Origin: Nocardioides sp. dk884
GTDB taxonomy: Bacteria; Actinomycetota; Actinomycetes; Propionibacteriales; Nocardioidaceae
NCBI RefSeq assembly: GCF_009557055.1
Contig: NZ_CP045649.1
Span: 248,001 to 312,000, forward strand
Reading direction: 5' to 3'
DNA length: 64,000 nucleotides
In this document: positions 52,378 through 61,878 of the stretch, one piece after another
Layout of the letters: every line of letters begins with the position of its first letter
Position numbering within the stretch: position 1 is the first letter of the stretch
Notes under the pieces: generated by a model
The model's database searches: none
The model's input: only the letters and a program-made list of their open reading frames with translations
Told to the model about the DNA's origin: nothing
Made by a program: the position numbers and the translations under genes

Positions 52378-52407
52378 TTGACGCGCCGGGGGGCTGCTGC
52401 CTTGAAT
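52378..52407 (+). promoter_or_regulatory. scoA promoter (TTGACG - 18 bp - TTGAAT)
   Basis: A sigma-A-like -35 TTGACG (52378-52383) and -10 TTGAAT (52402-52407) with 18-bp spacing. The -10 ends 6 nt before ATG 52414, so the mRNA is probably leaderless. Confidence 0.6.
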
Positions 52408-52413
52408 CGCGGG

Positions 52414-53196
52414 ATGGACAAGGTGATGGAGTCGGCTGCGGCCGCGGTCGCCGACATCCCCGACGGCGCCTCGCTGGCCGTCGGCGGTTTCGGCCTCTGC
52501 GGCATCCCCTCGGTGACGATCCAGGCGATCCTGGAGGCGGGCACCCGCGACCTGGAGGTCTTCTCGAACAACGCCGGCGTCGACGACTGGGGGCTGGGGC
52601 TGCTGCTCACCGCCGGTCGGTTGCGCCGCGTCGTCGCGTCGTACGTCGGGGAGAACAAGGAGTTCGCCCGGCAGTACCTCTCCGGGGAGCTCGAGGTGGA
52701 GCTGAACCCGCAGGGCACGCTCGCGGAGCGGATGCGCGCGGGCGGCACCGGGATCCCGGCGTTCTTCACCGCGACCGGCGTCGGCACCCAGGTCGCCGAG
52801 GGCGGGCTGCCGTGGCGCTACGACGACGCCGGCAACGTGGTCGTCGCCTCCCCGGCGAAGGAGGTCCGGGTCTTCGAGACCGCCGAGGGCCCGCGCGAGT
52901 TCGTGCTCGAGCAGGCGATCGTCGCCGACTTCGGCCTGGTCCGCGCCTGGAAGGGCGACCGGCACGGCAACCTGGTGTTCCGCGACGCCGCCCGCAACTT
53001 CAACCCGCTCGCGGCGATGTGCGGGCGCACCACCGTCGCGGAGGTCGAGGAGCTCGTCGAGCCCGGCGAGCTGGACCCCAACGAGGTGCACCTGCCCGGC
53101 GTGTTCGTGCACCGCGTGGTCGCGCTGACCCCCGAGCAGGCCGCCGACAAGCGCATCGAGAAGCGGACCGTGCGCGCCCAGGAGGAGAACCGATGA
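52414..53196 (+). CDS. scoA: succinyl-CoA:3-oxoacid CoA-transferase subunit A
   Basis: A 260-residue alpha subunit of the SCOT-type family I CoA transferase, which moves CoA from succinyl-CoA to acetoacetate or related 3-oxoacids. Hallmarks: [18 protein letters not shown], the [15 protein letters not shown] block, [22 protein letters not shown] and [20 protein letters not shown] (described piecewise). Sequence is closer to SCOT than to 3-oxoadipate CoA transferase. It overlaps scoB by ATGA and is controlled from the divergent IclR region. Confidence 0.92.
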   Translation: MDKVMESAAAAVADIPDGASLAVGGFGLCGIPSVTIQAILEAGTRDLEVFSNNAGVDDWGLGLLLTAGRLRRVVASYVGENKEFARQYLSGELEVELNPQGTLAERMRAGGTGIPAFFTATGVGTQVAEGGLPWRYDDAGNVVVASPAKEVRVFETAEGPREFVLEQAIVADFGLVRAWKGDRHGNLVFRDAARNFNPLAAMCGRTTVAEVEELVEPGELDPNEVHLPGVFVHRVVALTPEQAADKRIEKRTVRAQEENR

Positions 53197-53831
53197 GCTG
53201 GACCCGCGAGCAGATGGCCGCCCGCGCGGCCTCCGAGCTGACCGACGGCTCCTACGTCAACCTCGGCATCGGCCTGCCGACGCTGGTGCCGAACTACGTC
53301 GCCGACGACGTCGAGCTGGTGCTGCAGTCCGAGAACGGCATCCTCGGCGTGGGCGCCTACCCGGTCGCCGGCGAGGAGGACCCCGACCTGATCAACGCCG
53401 GCAAGGAGACCGTCACGGTGCGCCGCGGTGCGTCGTTCTTCGACTCCGCGCTGTCGTTCGGGATGATCCGCGGCGGCAAGATCGACGCCGCGATCCTCGG
53501 CGCCATGCAGGTCTCGGCGGCCGGCGACATCGCCAACTGGATGATCCCCGGCAAGATGGTCAAGGGCATGGGCGGCGCGATGGACCTGGTCCACGGCGCG
53601 AAGAAGGTCATCGTGCTGATGGAGCACGTCGCCCGCGACGGCTCCTACAAGATCGTCGAGGAGTGCTCGCTGCCCTACACCGGCAAGGGTGTCGTGCAGC
53701 GCATCATCACCGACCTCGCCGTCATCGACGTGCACCCCGACGGGCTGCACCTGGTCGAGCTCGCGCCCGGTGTCACCGAGGACGAGGTGCGCGAGAAGAC
53801 CGAGCCGGAGCTGGTCTCCGCGCTCGGCTGA
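53193..53831 (+). CDS. scoB: succinyl-CoA:3-oxoacid CoA-transferase subunit B
   Basis: A 212-residue beta subunit carrying the catalytic Glu in [13 protein letters not shown] (about residue 50), which forms the enzyme-CoA thioester. Also [44 protein letters not shown] (described piecewise) and [20 protein letters not shown]. Coupled to scoA; followed by an intact copy of the palindromic element. Confidence 0.93.
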   Translation: MSWTREQMAARAASELTDGSYVNLGIGLPTLVPNYVADDVELVLQSENGILGVGAYPVAGEEDPDLINAGKETVTVRRGASFFDSALSFGMIRGGKIDAAILGAMQVSAAGDIANWMIPGKMVKGMGGAMDLVHGAKKVIVLMEHVARDGSYKIVEECSLPYTGKGVVQRIITDLAVIDVHPDGLHLVELAPGVTEDEVREKTEPELVSALG

Positions 53832-53845
53832 CCCGGGGTCTTTCC

Positions 53846-53908
53846 GCGCAATTGCTGGGAAAAGCACGTCGATTCGGCCGCGGCCGGTGTTTTTCCCAGC
53901 AATTGCGC
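53846..53908. repeat. 63-bp palindromic element, copy C (intact)
   Basis: The left arm GCGCAATTGCTGGG then AAAAGCACG starts at 53846 and the right arm GGTGTTTTTCCCAGCAATTG then CGC ends at 53908. It has the same 63-bp length as copy A. The loop contains CGGCCGCGGCCG, itself palindromic. Between scoB and the NmrA-like gene. No IS is inserted. Confidence 0.85.
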
Positions 53909-53943
53909 AGATATGCGCACCCGCGGCGCGGCAGGATCGGTCC

Positions 53944-54684
53944 ATGCTGATCGCTGTCGCCGGGTCCACCGGGGTGGTGGGCCGCCACGTCGTCGAGGTC
54001 GCGGGCGAGCGCGGCCACCAGGTCGTCGAGCTGGCCCGCGCGCACGGGGTGGACCTGACCACGGGCGCCGGTCTCGCCGCGCGCCTGGACGGCGCCGGGG
54101 CGGTCGTCGACGTGACCAGCGTGCGCACCCAGCGGCGCTCGCAGGCGGAGGCGTTCTTCGGCGCCGTCACTCGTACGCTGCTGGACGCCGAGCAGGCGGC
54201 CGGCGTCGGGCACCACGTCGCGCTCTCGATCGTCGGCGTCGACGACGTGGCCTCGGGCTACTACCAGGGCAAGCAGCTGCAGGAGCGGCTGGTGACGGCC
54301 GCGCCGGTCGGATGGAGCCTGCTGCGGGCGACGCAGTTCCACGAGTTCGCCGAGCAGGTGCTCGGGTTCGCGCCCCTCGGCCCGATCTCGCTCGTGCCGC
54401 AGATGCTCAGCCAGCCGGTCGCCGCCGTCGAGGTGGCGCAGGCGCTCGTCGACCTCGTCGAGGCCGGGCCGTCCGGCCGCGTCCCGGACCTGGCCGGCCC
54501 GGAGCGGCTGTCGATGGTCGACCTGGCGCGCAGGGTGTCGCAGGCCCGGGGGCTGGGGCGCCGGGTGGTCGGCGTACCCGTGCCCGGCGCCGGGGGTCGG
54601 GCGATGCGCTCCGGCGTGCTCTGTCCGACCGGCGACGGCCCCCGCGGCACGACGACCTTCGCGGACTGGCTGGCCGGCTCCTGA
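53944..54684 (+). CDS. NAD(P)-binding protein, NmrA/atypical SDR type
   Basis: A 246-residue Rossmann-fold protein: IAVAGSTGVVGRHVVEVAGERG at the N-terminus (GxxGxxG), VDVTSVRT, then GYYQGKQLQERLV with the Tyr and Lys of the extended SDR type, and the ATQFHEFAEQVLGF motif. The classical active-site Ser is not clear, as usual in NmrA-like reductases or epimerases. Substrate unknown. ATG 53944 follows CAGGAT by 6 nt. Confidence 0.85.
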   Translation: MLIAVAGSTGVVGRHVVEVAGERGHQVVELARAHGVDLTTGAGLAARLDGAGAVVDVTSVRTQRRSQAEAFFGAVTRTLLDAEQAAGVGHHVALSIVGVDDVASGYYQGKQLQERLVTAAPVGWSLLRATQFHEFAEQVLGFAPLGPISLVPQMLSQPVAAVEVAQALVDLVEAGPSGRVPDLAGPERLSMVDLARRVSQARGLGRRVVGVPVPGAGGRAMRSGVLCPTGDGPRGTTTFADWLAGS

Positions 54685-54704
54685 GCCTGGGCCTGGCCTG
54701 CGCC

Positions 54705-56057
54705 TCAGCCGGGTGGGCGGGTCCGCGCGGCCGTGAGCACACCGAGCACCGCGAGGACGGCGGCCAGCACGAAGACGCCCAGGAACGGGTCGGCGCCGGC
54801 CCGCTCGGCGGTCGCGTAGACGATCCCGGACGCCGCGAGCGCGACCGCACCGCCCAGGGAGTCGGCGATCGACAGCGCGGAGGAGTTGAAGCCGCGGTCG
54901 GCGTCGGTGGAGGCGGCCAGCGTCGCCACCCCGGTCCGGGGGTAGCCGAAGCCCATCCCGGCACCCGCGACGACGTACGACGCGACGGCGAGCGCGGGGT
55001 GCCGGTCCGTGGCGACGACCAGGGCGAGCGCGACGGTCCCGCCGAGCACCAGTCCGGTGCCCCAGCACATCGCGCCCCGATCGGAGACCCGCTGGCCCAG
55101 GCGCGACTGGAGCTGGCTGGCCGCCGCCCACACGACGCCGACGATCATCAGCGCGACCCCGGCCCGGGTCGGTGTCTGCCCCCACCGCTCCTGGAGCACG
55201 AAGACGATGTAGGCCTCCGCGCAGAAGAACGCGGCGCTGAGCATGCCGCGGGTCCCGACCACGGCCGGCAGCCCGGGTGCGGCGAGCAGGGCGCCGGCGG
55301 GAAGCAGCCGGCGCAGGCTGACCACGACCACCACGAGCGCGAGCACCGCCAGCGCGAGCAGCGCCCCGCGTCGCGACCCGAGCAGCTCGAAGGCCAGCAC
55401 GGCGGTGGCCGCGGCCATCGCCCACAGCAGCCGGGCGGTCGGGAACGGCGTGTCCGCGCCGGTGGCGCCCACCCGCCGCAGCGCCGGCGCGACCAGGCCT
55501 GCGGCCAGCGCCACGAGGGCCACCACGCCCAGGAACACCCAGCGCCAGCCGAGCGCGTCCGCGACGCTCGCGGCGAGCGCCGGGCCGAAGAGCGAGGGCA
55601 GCACCCAGGCCGCGGCGAAGCTGGCGAACACCGCCGGCTGCAGCACGGGTGGGAACACCAGCCCGACCAGCACGTAGAGGCAGACGGTGAGCGCCCCGCC
55701 GCCGAGCCCCTGGAGCACCCGGCCGGCGACGAGGACCTCCATCGAGGGAGCCGTCCCGCAGACCAGCAGGCCGAGCGAGAACAGCACCAGCGCCGCGCCC
55801 AGCGGGCCCGCCGGGCCGCGCCGGTCGCTCCAGCCGCCGGCGACCACCATGCCGACCACGCCGCTGGCCAGCGGCGCGGCGAAGGACAGCGCATAGAGGC
55901 CGACGCCGTCCAGGCGGTCGGCGACGGTCGGCATCACCGTCGTCACCGCCGTCGCCTCGAACGCCACGAAGGCGCACAGCGCGAACATGCCGATCGTCGT
56001 CGCGGCGTACGCCGGGGAGAGCAGCCGCGGTGGCTGCGGAGGTGCTGCGGGATCCAC
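54705..56057 (-). CDS. MFS transporter (multidrug-efflux type)
   Basis: A 450-residue membrane protein with about 12-14 helices. The N-terminus has the drug-exporter TTVMPTVADRL segment, and loop 2-3 carries the MFS motif A as GGWSDRRGPAGPLG. A later internal repeat and Arg-rich loops follow. Closest in general layout to EmrB/DHA-type exporters; substrate unknown. GTG 56057 lies 6 nt after TACGGT. It is divergent from the NRAMP-like gene. Confidence 0.86.
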   Translation of the reverse strand: MDPAAPPQPPRLLSPAYAATTIGMFALCAFVAFEATAVTTVMPTVADRLDGVGLYALSFAAPLASGVVGMVVAGGWSDRRGPAGPLGAALVLFSLGLLVCGTAPSMEVLVAGRVLQGLGGGALTVCLYVLVGLVFPPVLQPAVFASFAAAWVLPSLFGPALAASVADALGWRWVFLGVVALVALAAGLVAPALRRVGATGADTPFPTARLLWAMAAATAVLAFELLGSRRGALLALAVLALVVVVVSLRRLLPAGALLAAPGLPAVVGTRGMLSAAFFCAEAYIVFVLQERWGQTPTRAGVALMIVGVVWAAASQLQSRLGQRVSDRGAMCWGTGLVLGGTVALALVVATDRHPALAVASYVVAGAGMGFGYPRTGVATLAASTDADRGFNSSALSIADSLGGAVALAASGIVYATAERAGADPFLGVFVLAAVLAVLGVLTAARTRPPG

Positions 56058-56063
56058 CCGTGG

Positions 56064-56069
56064 ACCGTA
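56064..56069 (-). promoter_or_regulatory. -10 hexamer TACGGT for the MFS gene
   Basis: The minus-strand TACGGT (same as pepN) is followed by 6 nt and GTG 56057. Confidence 0.45.
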
Positions 56070-56133
56070 GGACCTGCCGAGCGTGCGGCGTCAACCAGGT
56101 TGCGGCGCGGGCCCGTTGGGGCACCGTCAGCCC

Positions 56134-57423
56134 ATGACCGACCTCGGGAACCAGGCCGACACCGCCCGCCCACCGCGCTGGAAGGTGATCGGTCCCGGCC
56201 TGGTCGTGGCCGCGACCGGCGTCGGTGCGGCCGACTTGGTCGCCACGCTGGTCGCCGGCGCGAAGTTCGGCTACACGCTGCTGTGGGTGGCGGTGCTCGG
56301 CTCGATCATCAAGGTGGTGCTGGTTGAGGGCGCGGGGCGCTACTCGCTGGCCACCGGGCGCACGATCTTCGAGGGCTGGCGCAGCCTGGGCCGCTGGACC
56401 ACGTGGTACTTCGCGCCGTACATCGTCATCTGGGGGCTGGTGTACGGCGCGACCGCGATGTCGTCCTCCGCGCTGCCGCTGGTGGCGATCTTCCCGGACC
56501 TCTCGCTGCGCTGGACCGCTGTCGTGATCGGCCTGGTCGGGCTGGCGCTGGTGTGGTTCGGCAGCTACGCGGCCTTCGAGAAGGTGATGGCCGCGCTGGT
56601 CGGGGTCATGTTCGTCGCGGTGGTGGGCGCGGCGCTGGTGGCCACGCCCAACCTCGGCGAGATCGTGCTCGGTCTGCGCCCGGTGTTCCCCGACGACTCG
56701 GTGGTCAACGTGCTGGCGATCGCGGGCGGGGTCGGCGGCACGATCACGCTGGCGGCGTACGGCTACTGGCTGCGCGAGAAGGGCTGGAGCACCCCGAAGT
56801 TCATGCGCGTGATGCGCATCGACAACGGCGTCGCCTACACCGTCACCGGCATCTTCGTGGTCGCCATGCTGATCGTCGGCGCCGAACTCTACCACTCGGT
56901 CGGGATCGCGGCGGAGACCGGCGACCAGGCGCTCGTGCAGCTCTCCGACATCCTGGACGACCGCTACGGCGAGGTCTTCGGCAAGCTGTTCCTGATCGGG
57001 TTCTTCGCCTCGTCGTTCTCCTCGCTGATCGGCGTGTGGAGCGGGGTGAGCCTGATGTTCGCCGACTTCGTCGGCAACCTGCGCGACCTGCCGTCGGGGC
57101 ACCCCGACACCCGCACCGGCGGCCGCTACTTCCGCGGCTACATGCTGTGGCTGACCTTCCCGCCGATGCTGCTCCTGCTGCTCGACGAGCCGGTCGGCCT
57201 GATCCTCACCTACGGCGTGCTCGGCGCGCTGTTCATGCCGTTCCTCGCGATCACCCTGCTGGTGTTGCTCAACAAGCGCCGCGCCGGTGCGCTCCCGCAC
57301 TCCGACGTCCCGCCCGAGTGGCGCAACGGCTGGCTGTCGAACGGCTTCATGGCGCTGTGCGCGGTGCTGTTCATCGCGCTCGCGGTCAACGAGATCCGCG
57401 AGACGCTCGCGCCGTACGTGTGA
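56134..57423 (+). CDS. NRAMP-family transporter, non-canonical
   Basis: A 429-residue membrane protein of about 11 helices with NRAMP-type architecture (GPGLVVAATGVGAADLVATL in helix 1, KVVLVEGAGRYSLATG in helix 3 region, FFASSFSSLIGVWSGVSLMFADFVG later). The metal-binding DPGN of helix 1 is replaced by TGVGAAD and the MPH motif of helix 6 by TLAAYGY, so classical Mn2+/Fe2+ transport cannot be assumed. Related non-canonical NRAMP groups transport Al3+ or Mg2+ or have unknown substrates. ATG 56134 follows CACCGT by 6 nt. An IS lies downstream. Confidence 0.8.
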   Translation: MTDLGNQADTARPPRWKVIGPGLVVAATGVGAADLVATLVAGAKFGYTLLWVAVLGSIIKVVLVEGAGRYSLATGRTIFEGWRSLGRWTTWYFAPYIVIWGLVYGATAMSSSALPLVAIFPDLSLRWTAVVIGLVGLALVWFGSYAAFEKVMAALVGVMFVAVVGAALVATPNLGEIVLGLRPVFPDDSVVNVLAIAGGVGGTITLAAYGYWLREKGWSTPKFMRVMRIDNGVAYTVTGIFVVAMLIVGAELYHSVGIAAETGDQALVQLSDILDDRYGEVFGKLFLIGFFASSFSSLIGVWSGVSLMFADFVGNLRDLPSGHPDTRTGGRYFRGYMLWLTFPPMLLLLLDEPVGLILTYGVLGALFMPFLAITLLVLLNKRRAGALPHSDVPPEWRNGWLSNGFMALCAVLFIALAVNEIRETLAPYV

Positions 57424-57458
57424 GTCGGGGTGCGTCGGCGGTGGGGGCGTCCATAACC

Positions 57459-57480
57459 GCGCAATTGCTGGGTTTGGTAC
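57459..57480. repeat. palindromic element copy D, left arm (diverged)
   Basis: GCGCAATTGCTGGG is kept, but the following AAAAGCACC is replaced by TTTGGTACC. It is preceded by ATAACC like copy A. The partner arm lies at 58761-58783. Confidence 0.75.
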
Positions 57481-57494
57481 CTGTTCTGCGGGGC

Positions 57495-58747
57495 GGTCTC
57501 AACTGGTCGGTGCAACACGACTGCGGAGGTTGTGTTGCGGGATCTCGATATCGCGTGTGCTCGGGCGTTGGAGTTGTTGGCTCATGGCGTGTCGGTCAAA
57601 CACGCTGCGGAACTGGTCGGGATTGATCGGGGCACACTGCGGGAGTGGGCCAGGCTCGCGGGCATGCAGATGCGCAGGGGACGCCACGGTGGGGTCGTCG
57701 GGGCGAGGATGCCCTCGATCGAGGGCGATTGGGTCGATCAGCACGGGCGGTTGACACAGGCCGGGCGGGCGTTGATCCAGATCCGCCGAAGTGAGGGGCG
57801 CTGCCCGGCGAGGATCGCGACCGAGTTGGGAGTTCACCGCAGCACGGTGGGACGCGAGCTGGCGCGTAATACCCACGACGGCCGCTACCAGGCCGCGGGC
57901 GCGCAGGCGATGACGCTGGCGCGCCGCTCGCGGCCCAAACCGGTCAGGCTGGGCGAGGACGGCGAGTTGCGTGCTGCGGTGCTGCATCGGCTGCGCGACC
58001 GGTTCTCTCCTGAACAGGTCAGTCATGATCTACGCCGGGCCTATCCGGGGCGCGACGATATGCAGGTGAGCCACGAGACGATCTACCAAGCCCTCTACGT
58101 GCAGGGCAAAGGATCGTTGCGTGAGGAGCTGGCGCTGGAGAAGGCGCTGCGTTCGGGTCGTAGCACTCGGCGGCCGCGATCGAAGCTGCCCTCGCGTGGG
58201 GGCCGGTCCTGGATCGGGGCCGAGGCTCACATCAGCCAGCGCCCGCCCGAGGCCGCCGACCGAGCTGTACCGGGCCACTGGGAGGGCGACCTGGTCATCG
58301 GTGCCGGTGGTAAGTCGGCCTTGGTCACGCTGGTCGAGCGCGCCACCAGATACGCCTTGATCCGGCGGCTACCGATGACCCACGACGCTGCCACGGTCGC
58401 GGCCACACTCGTGGAGATGATGAGCAGCCTGCCCGAGTCGCTGCGCCGGTCGCTGACTTGGGACCAGGGCAGCGAGATGGCCACGCACGCGACGTTCACC
58501 CTGGCCACCGGGTGCGGGGTCTACTTCGCCGACCCGCACAGCCCCTGGCAACGCGGCACCAACGAGAACACCAACGGCCTCGTGCGCGACTTCCACCCCA
58601 AGGGAACTGACTTCAACCAGGTCAGCGACGAGGACATCGCCGAGATGGAACGCCTCCTCAACATCCGACCCCGACAGACCCTCGACTGGGACACCCCCGC
58701 CGATAGGCTCCGCGAACTACTGGATGTTGCACCGACCACCTGAGGCC
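57495..58747 (+). mobile_element. IS30-family insertion sequence 2 (about 1.25 kb)
   Basis: Terminal inverted repeats at 57495-57517 and 58725-58747 share TGGTCGGTGCAACA and match at 20 of 23 positions. They differ in sequence from those of IS 1 (20915-22224). One transposase gene, whose stop codon lies inside the right repeat. It is inserted in the loop of palindrome copy D. No clear target duplication is visible. Confidence 0.88.
57532..58743 (+). CDS. IS30-family transposase, intact, distinct from IS 1
   Basis: A 403-residue DDE transposase. N-terminal HTH VKHAAELVGIDRGTLREWAR and IS30 HTH CPARIATELGVHRSTVGRELARN. Catalytic residues in GHWEGDLVIGAG (Asp253), TWDQGSEM (Asp311) and QRGTNENTNGLVRDF (Glu345), DD33E. 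The C-terminal LLNIRPRQTLDWDTP is IS30-typical. GTG 57532 is preceded by GGAGG. It differs clearly from the IS 1 transposase in its N-terminal half, so the two elements did not arise by recent duplication. Confidence 0.95.
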   Translation: MLRDLDIACARALELLAHGVSVKHAAELVGIDRGTLREWARLAGMQMRRGRHGGVVGARMPSIEGDWVDQHGRLTQAGRALIQIRRSEGRCPARIATELGVHRSTVGRELARNTHDGRYQAAGAQAMTLARRSRPKPVRLGEDGELRAAVLHRLRDRFSPEQVSHDLRRAYPGRDDMQVSHETIYQALYVQGKGSLREELALEKALRSGRSTRRPRSKLPSRGGRSWIGAEAHISQRPPEAADRAVPGHWEGDLVIGAGGKSALVTLVERATRYALIRRLPMTHDAATVAATLVEMMSSLPESLRRSLTWDQGSEMATHATFTLATGCGVYFADPHSPWQRGTNENTNGLVRDFHPKGTDFNQVSDEDIAEMERLLNIRPRQTLDWDTPADRLRELLDVAPTT

Positions 58748-58760
58748 GCCCGGCGGGAGC

Positions 58761-58783
58761 GGTGCTTTTCCCAGCAATTGCGC
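58761..58783. repeat. palindromic element copy D, right arm
   Basis: GGTGCTTTTCCCAGCAATTG then CGC, the inverse of the standard left arm with one base changed. It starts 13 bp after the IS and is followed by GGATA. Confidence 0.85.
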
Positions 58784-58844
58784 GGATAGACGCGCACCCG
58801 CGCGCCCGCACACCCGCACCCGCGACGCTGTCGGCGCAGGCGCC

Positions 58845-58850
58845 TAGGGT
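58845..58850 (+). promoter_or_regulatory. -10 hexamer TAGGGT for the YdeI-like gene
   Basis: TAGGGT, identical to the dnaX hexamer, ends 6 nt before ATG 58857. Confidence 0.5.
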
Positions 58851-58856
58851 CGGGAC

Positions 58857-59453
58857 ATGGCGGACCTCGAGGAGCTGCTCGTGCCCGACGCCGCGGCGTG
58901 GCGGGCCTGGCTGGTCGAGCACCACGCGGACTCGCCGGGGGTGTGGCTGGTGCTGACCAAGAAGGGCGGCACGCTCACGGCGCTGACCCGGGCGGCCGCG
59001 CTCGACGACGCGCTCTGCTTCGGCTGGATCGACGGGCAGGCGCGGCGCCGCGACGAGGCGACGTCGTACCAGCGGATGACGCCGCGCACCGCACGCAGCC
59101 GCTGGTCGCAGGTCAACGTCGACCTGGTCGCGCGCCTCGAGGCGGAGGGCCGGATGATGCCCGCCGGCCGGGCCGCGGTCGAGGCGGCGCGGGCCGACGG
59201 GCGCTGGGCTGCGGCGTACGCACCGCCCTCGACCGCCGAGCTGCCCGACGACCTGGCCGCCGCGATCGCCGCCGACCCGGCGGCGCAGGCGATGCTCGAG
59301 GTGCTGACCAGCCAGAACCGGTACGCGCTGATCCACCGCCTCGGCGCGATCAAGCGGGCCGAGACGCGCGAGCGGCGGATCGCGGAGTTCGTGGCGATGC
59401 TGGGCCGTCACGAGACCATCTACCCCCAGAAGCGCCGGCCCGCGCCCGGGTGA
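58857..59453 (+). CDS. YdeI/OmpD-associated family protein
   Basis: A 198-residue soluble protein of the YdeI family: [52 protein letters not shown] (piecewise), [21 protein letters not shown], and [22 protein letters not shown] at the C-terminus. The name comes from an E. coli protein linked to peptide or bacteriocin tolerance; the biochemical role is unknown. Starts just after the IS/palindrome, but has its own hexamer. Confidence 0.88.
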   Translation: MADLEELLVPDAAAWRAWLVEHHADSPGVWLVLTKKGGTLTALTRAAALDDALCFGWIDGQARRRDEATSYQRMTPRTARSRWSQVNVDLVARLEAEGRMMPAGRAAVEAARADGRWAAAYAPPSTAELPDDLAAAIAADPAAQAMLEVLTSQNRYALIHRLGAIKRAETRERRIAEFVAMLGRHETIYPQKRRPAPG

Positions 59454-59478
59454 CCCGGGCGCGGGCCGGCGGTGCTGC

Positions 59479-61878
59479 TCAGTCCAGGGCCAGCCCGGCC
59501 GCGGGGGTGATCCGCGCGGCCCGGCGTGCAGGCAGCACCCCCGCGAGCAGCCCGGCGACCGCCGCGACCACCGCCACCAGGGCCAGCTGGCCCCAGGGCA
59601 GCACCACCGCGACCTCGTCCACCGCGCCGCCGACCAGCGTCCGCACCGCGACCCAGGCGAACACCACCCCGATGAGCGTGCCGAGGGTCGTGGCCACCGC
59701 CGAGAGCAGCACCGCCTCCGCGGCGAGCATCCGGCGCAGCTGACGGCGGGTCAGGCCGAGCGCGCGCAGCAGGGCGTTCTCCCGGGCCCGCTCCAGCACC
59801 GAGAGCCCCAGCGTGTTGGCGATGCCCACGAGCGCGATCACGACCGCGATGCCCAGCAGGGCCAGGACGGCGATGGTCAGCACGTCGAGCTGGAGCAGCA
59901 CCCAACCGCGCAGTGCCAGGGCGTTGGTCAGGTCGACGCCCGCGTTGGCCGCCAGCGCTCCCAGGTCACCGGCGAGGTCCTCGGTGTCGGCGGTGTCGGT
60001 GGCGCGCACCCAGACCGCGCGCGGCAGCGGGTCGGCGCTGAGCCGGGCGAGCGTCTCGGGCGCGACCAGTGCCGCCTCGCCCCAGCCGTCGGCGGTCTCC
60101 AGCCGCAGCCGCTCGGTGTGCCCCTCGACGGTGACGGCGACCTTGGCGGGCACCTCGCCGCTCTCGAGGAGCTCCCACGGGACCACGATCACGCCAGGAT
60201 CCGGGGTGATCCTTCGTGCGTCGTGGGCGAGGGACACGGCCGGGGCGCTGTCGAGCACCGGGATGGTGCCGACGCCGTCGACCTCGGCGCTCACGCCGTC
60301 GAGCGCGACCGCCTCGCGGACGCCCGCGGTGGACCGGACGTCCCCCAGCAGGCTCTCCTCCAGCGGCGCCCCGCTCGAGGTGAGGGCGAGGTCGAGCGGG
60401 TAGGAGCGGTCCAGGTCGGTGTCGACGGAGTCGCGCGAGCTGGCCAGCCCGGTCAGCACCGCTGTCGTCAGCGTGACGCCGACGAGCAGCGAGGCCGTCG
60501 TGGCGGCGGTACGCCGGGGGTCGCGCACGGCGTTCCCGGTCGCGAGCCGGGCGGTGCTGCCGCGGCCGAGCGCGCCGACGACGCGGACCAGTGCGGGCAC
60601 GACCCACGGCCCGAGCACCAGCACGCCGGTGAAGGACAGCATGCCGCCGGCCAGCATCGCCAGCACGTGGTGCTGCGTGACCGCCACGGCGAGCAGCCCG
60701 GCGCCGCCGAGCACCGCGAGCAGGCCGGTCACGCTGCGCACCCGTCCGGACGCGGTGCGCACGTCGACGCCCGGGTCGGGGCGCAGCGCGGCGAGCGGGC
60801 TGACCCGGACCACCTTGCGCGTCGGCAGCCAGGCCGCGAGGACGGTGACGAGGACCCCGACCGCGCCCGCCGCGGCGTACCACGTCGGCGGCGCCCACGA
60901 GCTGCCCAGCGTCCCGGAGGCCAGCTGGGTGCGGGCGAGGGCGACCAGGCCGTGGCCGAGCGCGGTACCCACGGCGAGGCCGAGCACCGAGGCCCCGACG
61001 CCGAGGGCGAGGGCCTCCAGGCGGATGGAGCGCAGCAGCTGGCGTCGGGTGACGCCCACGCAGCGCAGCAGCGCGAGGTCGCGGGTGCGCTGGGCGAACA
61101 GGATCGAGAAGGTGTTGGCGATGACCAGCACCGAGACGAACAGCGCGATCGCGGCGAAGACCAGCAGCAGCATCGCGACCACGTCGACGTCGCGGGTCAC
61201 CTGGGCCTGCCGCTCCTGGACGAACTGCGCGGTGGGGCGCACCACAGCGCCGGTGCCGCGGGCGGCCTCGGCGGCGCCGGGCCCGGCGTAGGCCACGCTG
61301 TCGACGTAGAAGGTCGAGGACCAGCGCTGCAGCTGCGACCACGGCAGGTAGAGCGCGGCCCTGTCCGAGGCGGCCGGGGTGTCGACCATGCCGACGACGG
61401 TGGCCTCGAGCGCCCGGCTGCCGGAGCCGATGCGGATCGGGTCGCCCACGGTGAGCCCGGCGGTCTTGGCGCCGTTCACGTCGGCCACGGTCTCACCCGG
61501 GCCCTGCGGCCAGCGTCCCTCGCGCAGCTCCTGCCAGCGCAGGGCCGCGACGTCGGCGAGGGGCGCGACGGTGGCGCGCTGGTCGAGCACCGCGTCTGCG
61601 GAGGTGACCGGCAAGGTGACGTCGCCGATGATCACGGCGTCGTCGCCGACCGACTCGGCGCGGCGCACGATGGTGGCGGCCTGGTCGGTGCCGAGGTCCG
61701 AGACCACCGAGTCGGCGCCGGTGTAGGGGAGCCCGACCCCGGCGACCAGGCCCTCCTTGGCGGCCGAGGACAGCGCGGCGGTCACGACGACGAACGAGAC
61801 GCCGATGACGACGGCGACCACCGCCGCGACGTAGCGCCGCGCGTGGCTGCGCAGCGAGGCCAGGAGCACGGTCCTCAT
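59479..61878 (-). CDS. ABC transporter permease, MacB/FtsX-type
   Basis: A 799-residue permease with two FtsX-like modules. It has an N-terminal helix ([19 protein letters not shown], about 15-35) and extracellular MacB-PCD-like domain, then three helices near 255-400 with [30 protein letters not shown] helical linker (about 450-560) and second extracytoplasmic domain follow, and a last set of three helices (about 690-790) with [29 protein letters not shown]. This type exports lipids, peptides or envelope components by mechanotransmission; substrate unknown. ATG 61878 overlaps the ATPase stop. Confidence 0.9.
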   Translation of the reverse strand: MRTVLLASLRSHARRYVAAVVAVVIGVSFVVVTAALSSAAKEGLVAGVGLPYTGADSVVSDLGTDQAATIVRRAESVGDDAVIIGDVTLPVTSADAVLDQRATVAPLADVAALRWQELREGRWPQGPGETVADVNGAKTAGLTVGDPIRIGSGSRALEATVVGMVDTPAASDRAALYLPWSQLQRWSSTFYVDSVAYAGPGAAEAARGTGAVVRPTAQFVQERQAQVTRDVDVVAMLLLVFAAIALFVSVLVIANTFSILFAQRTRDLALLRCVGVTRRQLLRSIRLEALALGVGASVLGLAVGTALGHGLVALARTQLASGTLGSSWAPPTWYAAAGAVGVLVTVLAAWLPTRKVVRVSPLAALRPDPGVDVRTASGRVRSVTGLLAVLGGAGLLAVAVTQHHVLAMLAGGMLSFTGVLVLGPWVVPALVRVVGALGRGSTARLATGNAVRDPRRTAATTASLLVGVTLTTAVLTGLASSRDSVDTDLDRSYPLDLALTSSGAPLEESLLGDVRSTAGVREAVALDGVSAEVDGVGTIPVLDSAPAVSLAHDARRITPDPGVIVVPWELLESGEVPAKVAVTVEGHTERLRLETADGWGEAALVAPETLARLSADPLPRAVWVRATDTADTEDLAGDLGALAANAGVDLTNALALRGWVLLQLDVLTIAVLALLGIAVVIALVGIANTLGLSVLERARENALLRALGLTRRQLRRMLAAEAVLLSAVATTLGTLIGVVFAWVAVRTLVGGAVDEVAVVLPWGQLALVAVVAAVAGLLAGVLPARRAARITPAAGLALD

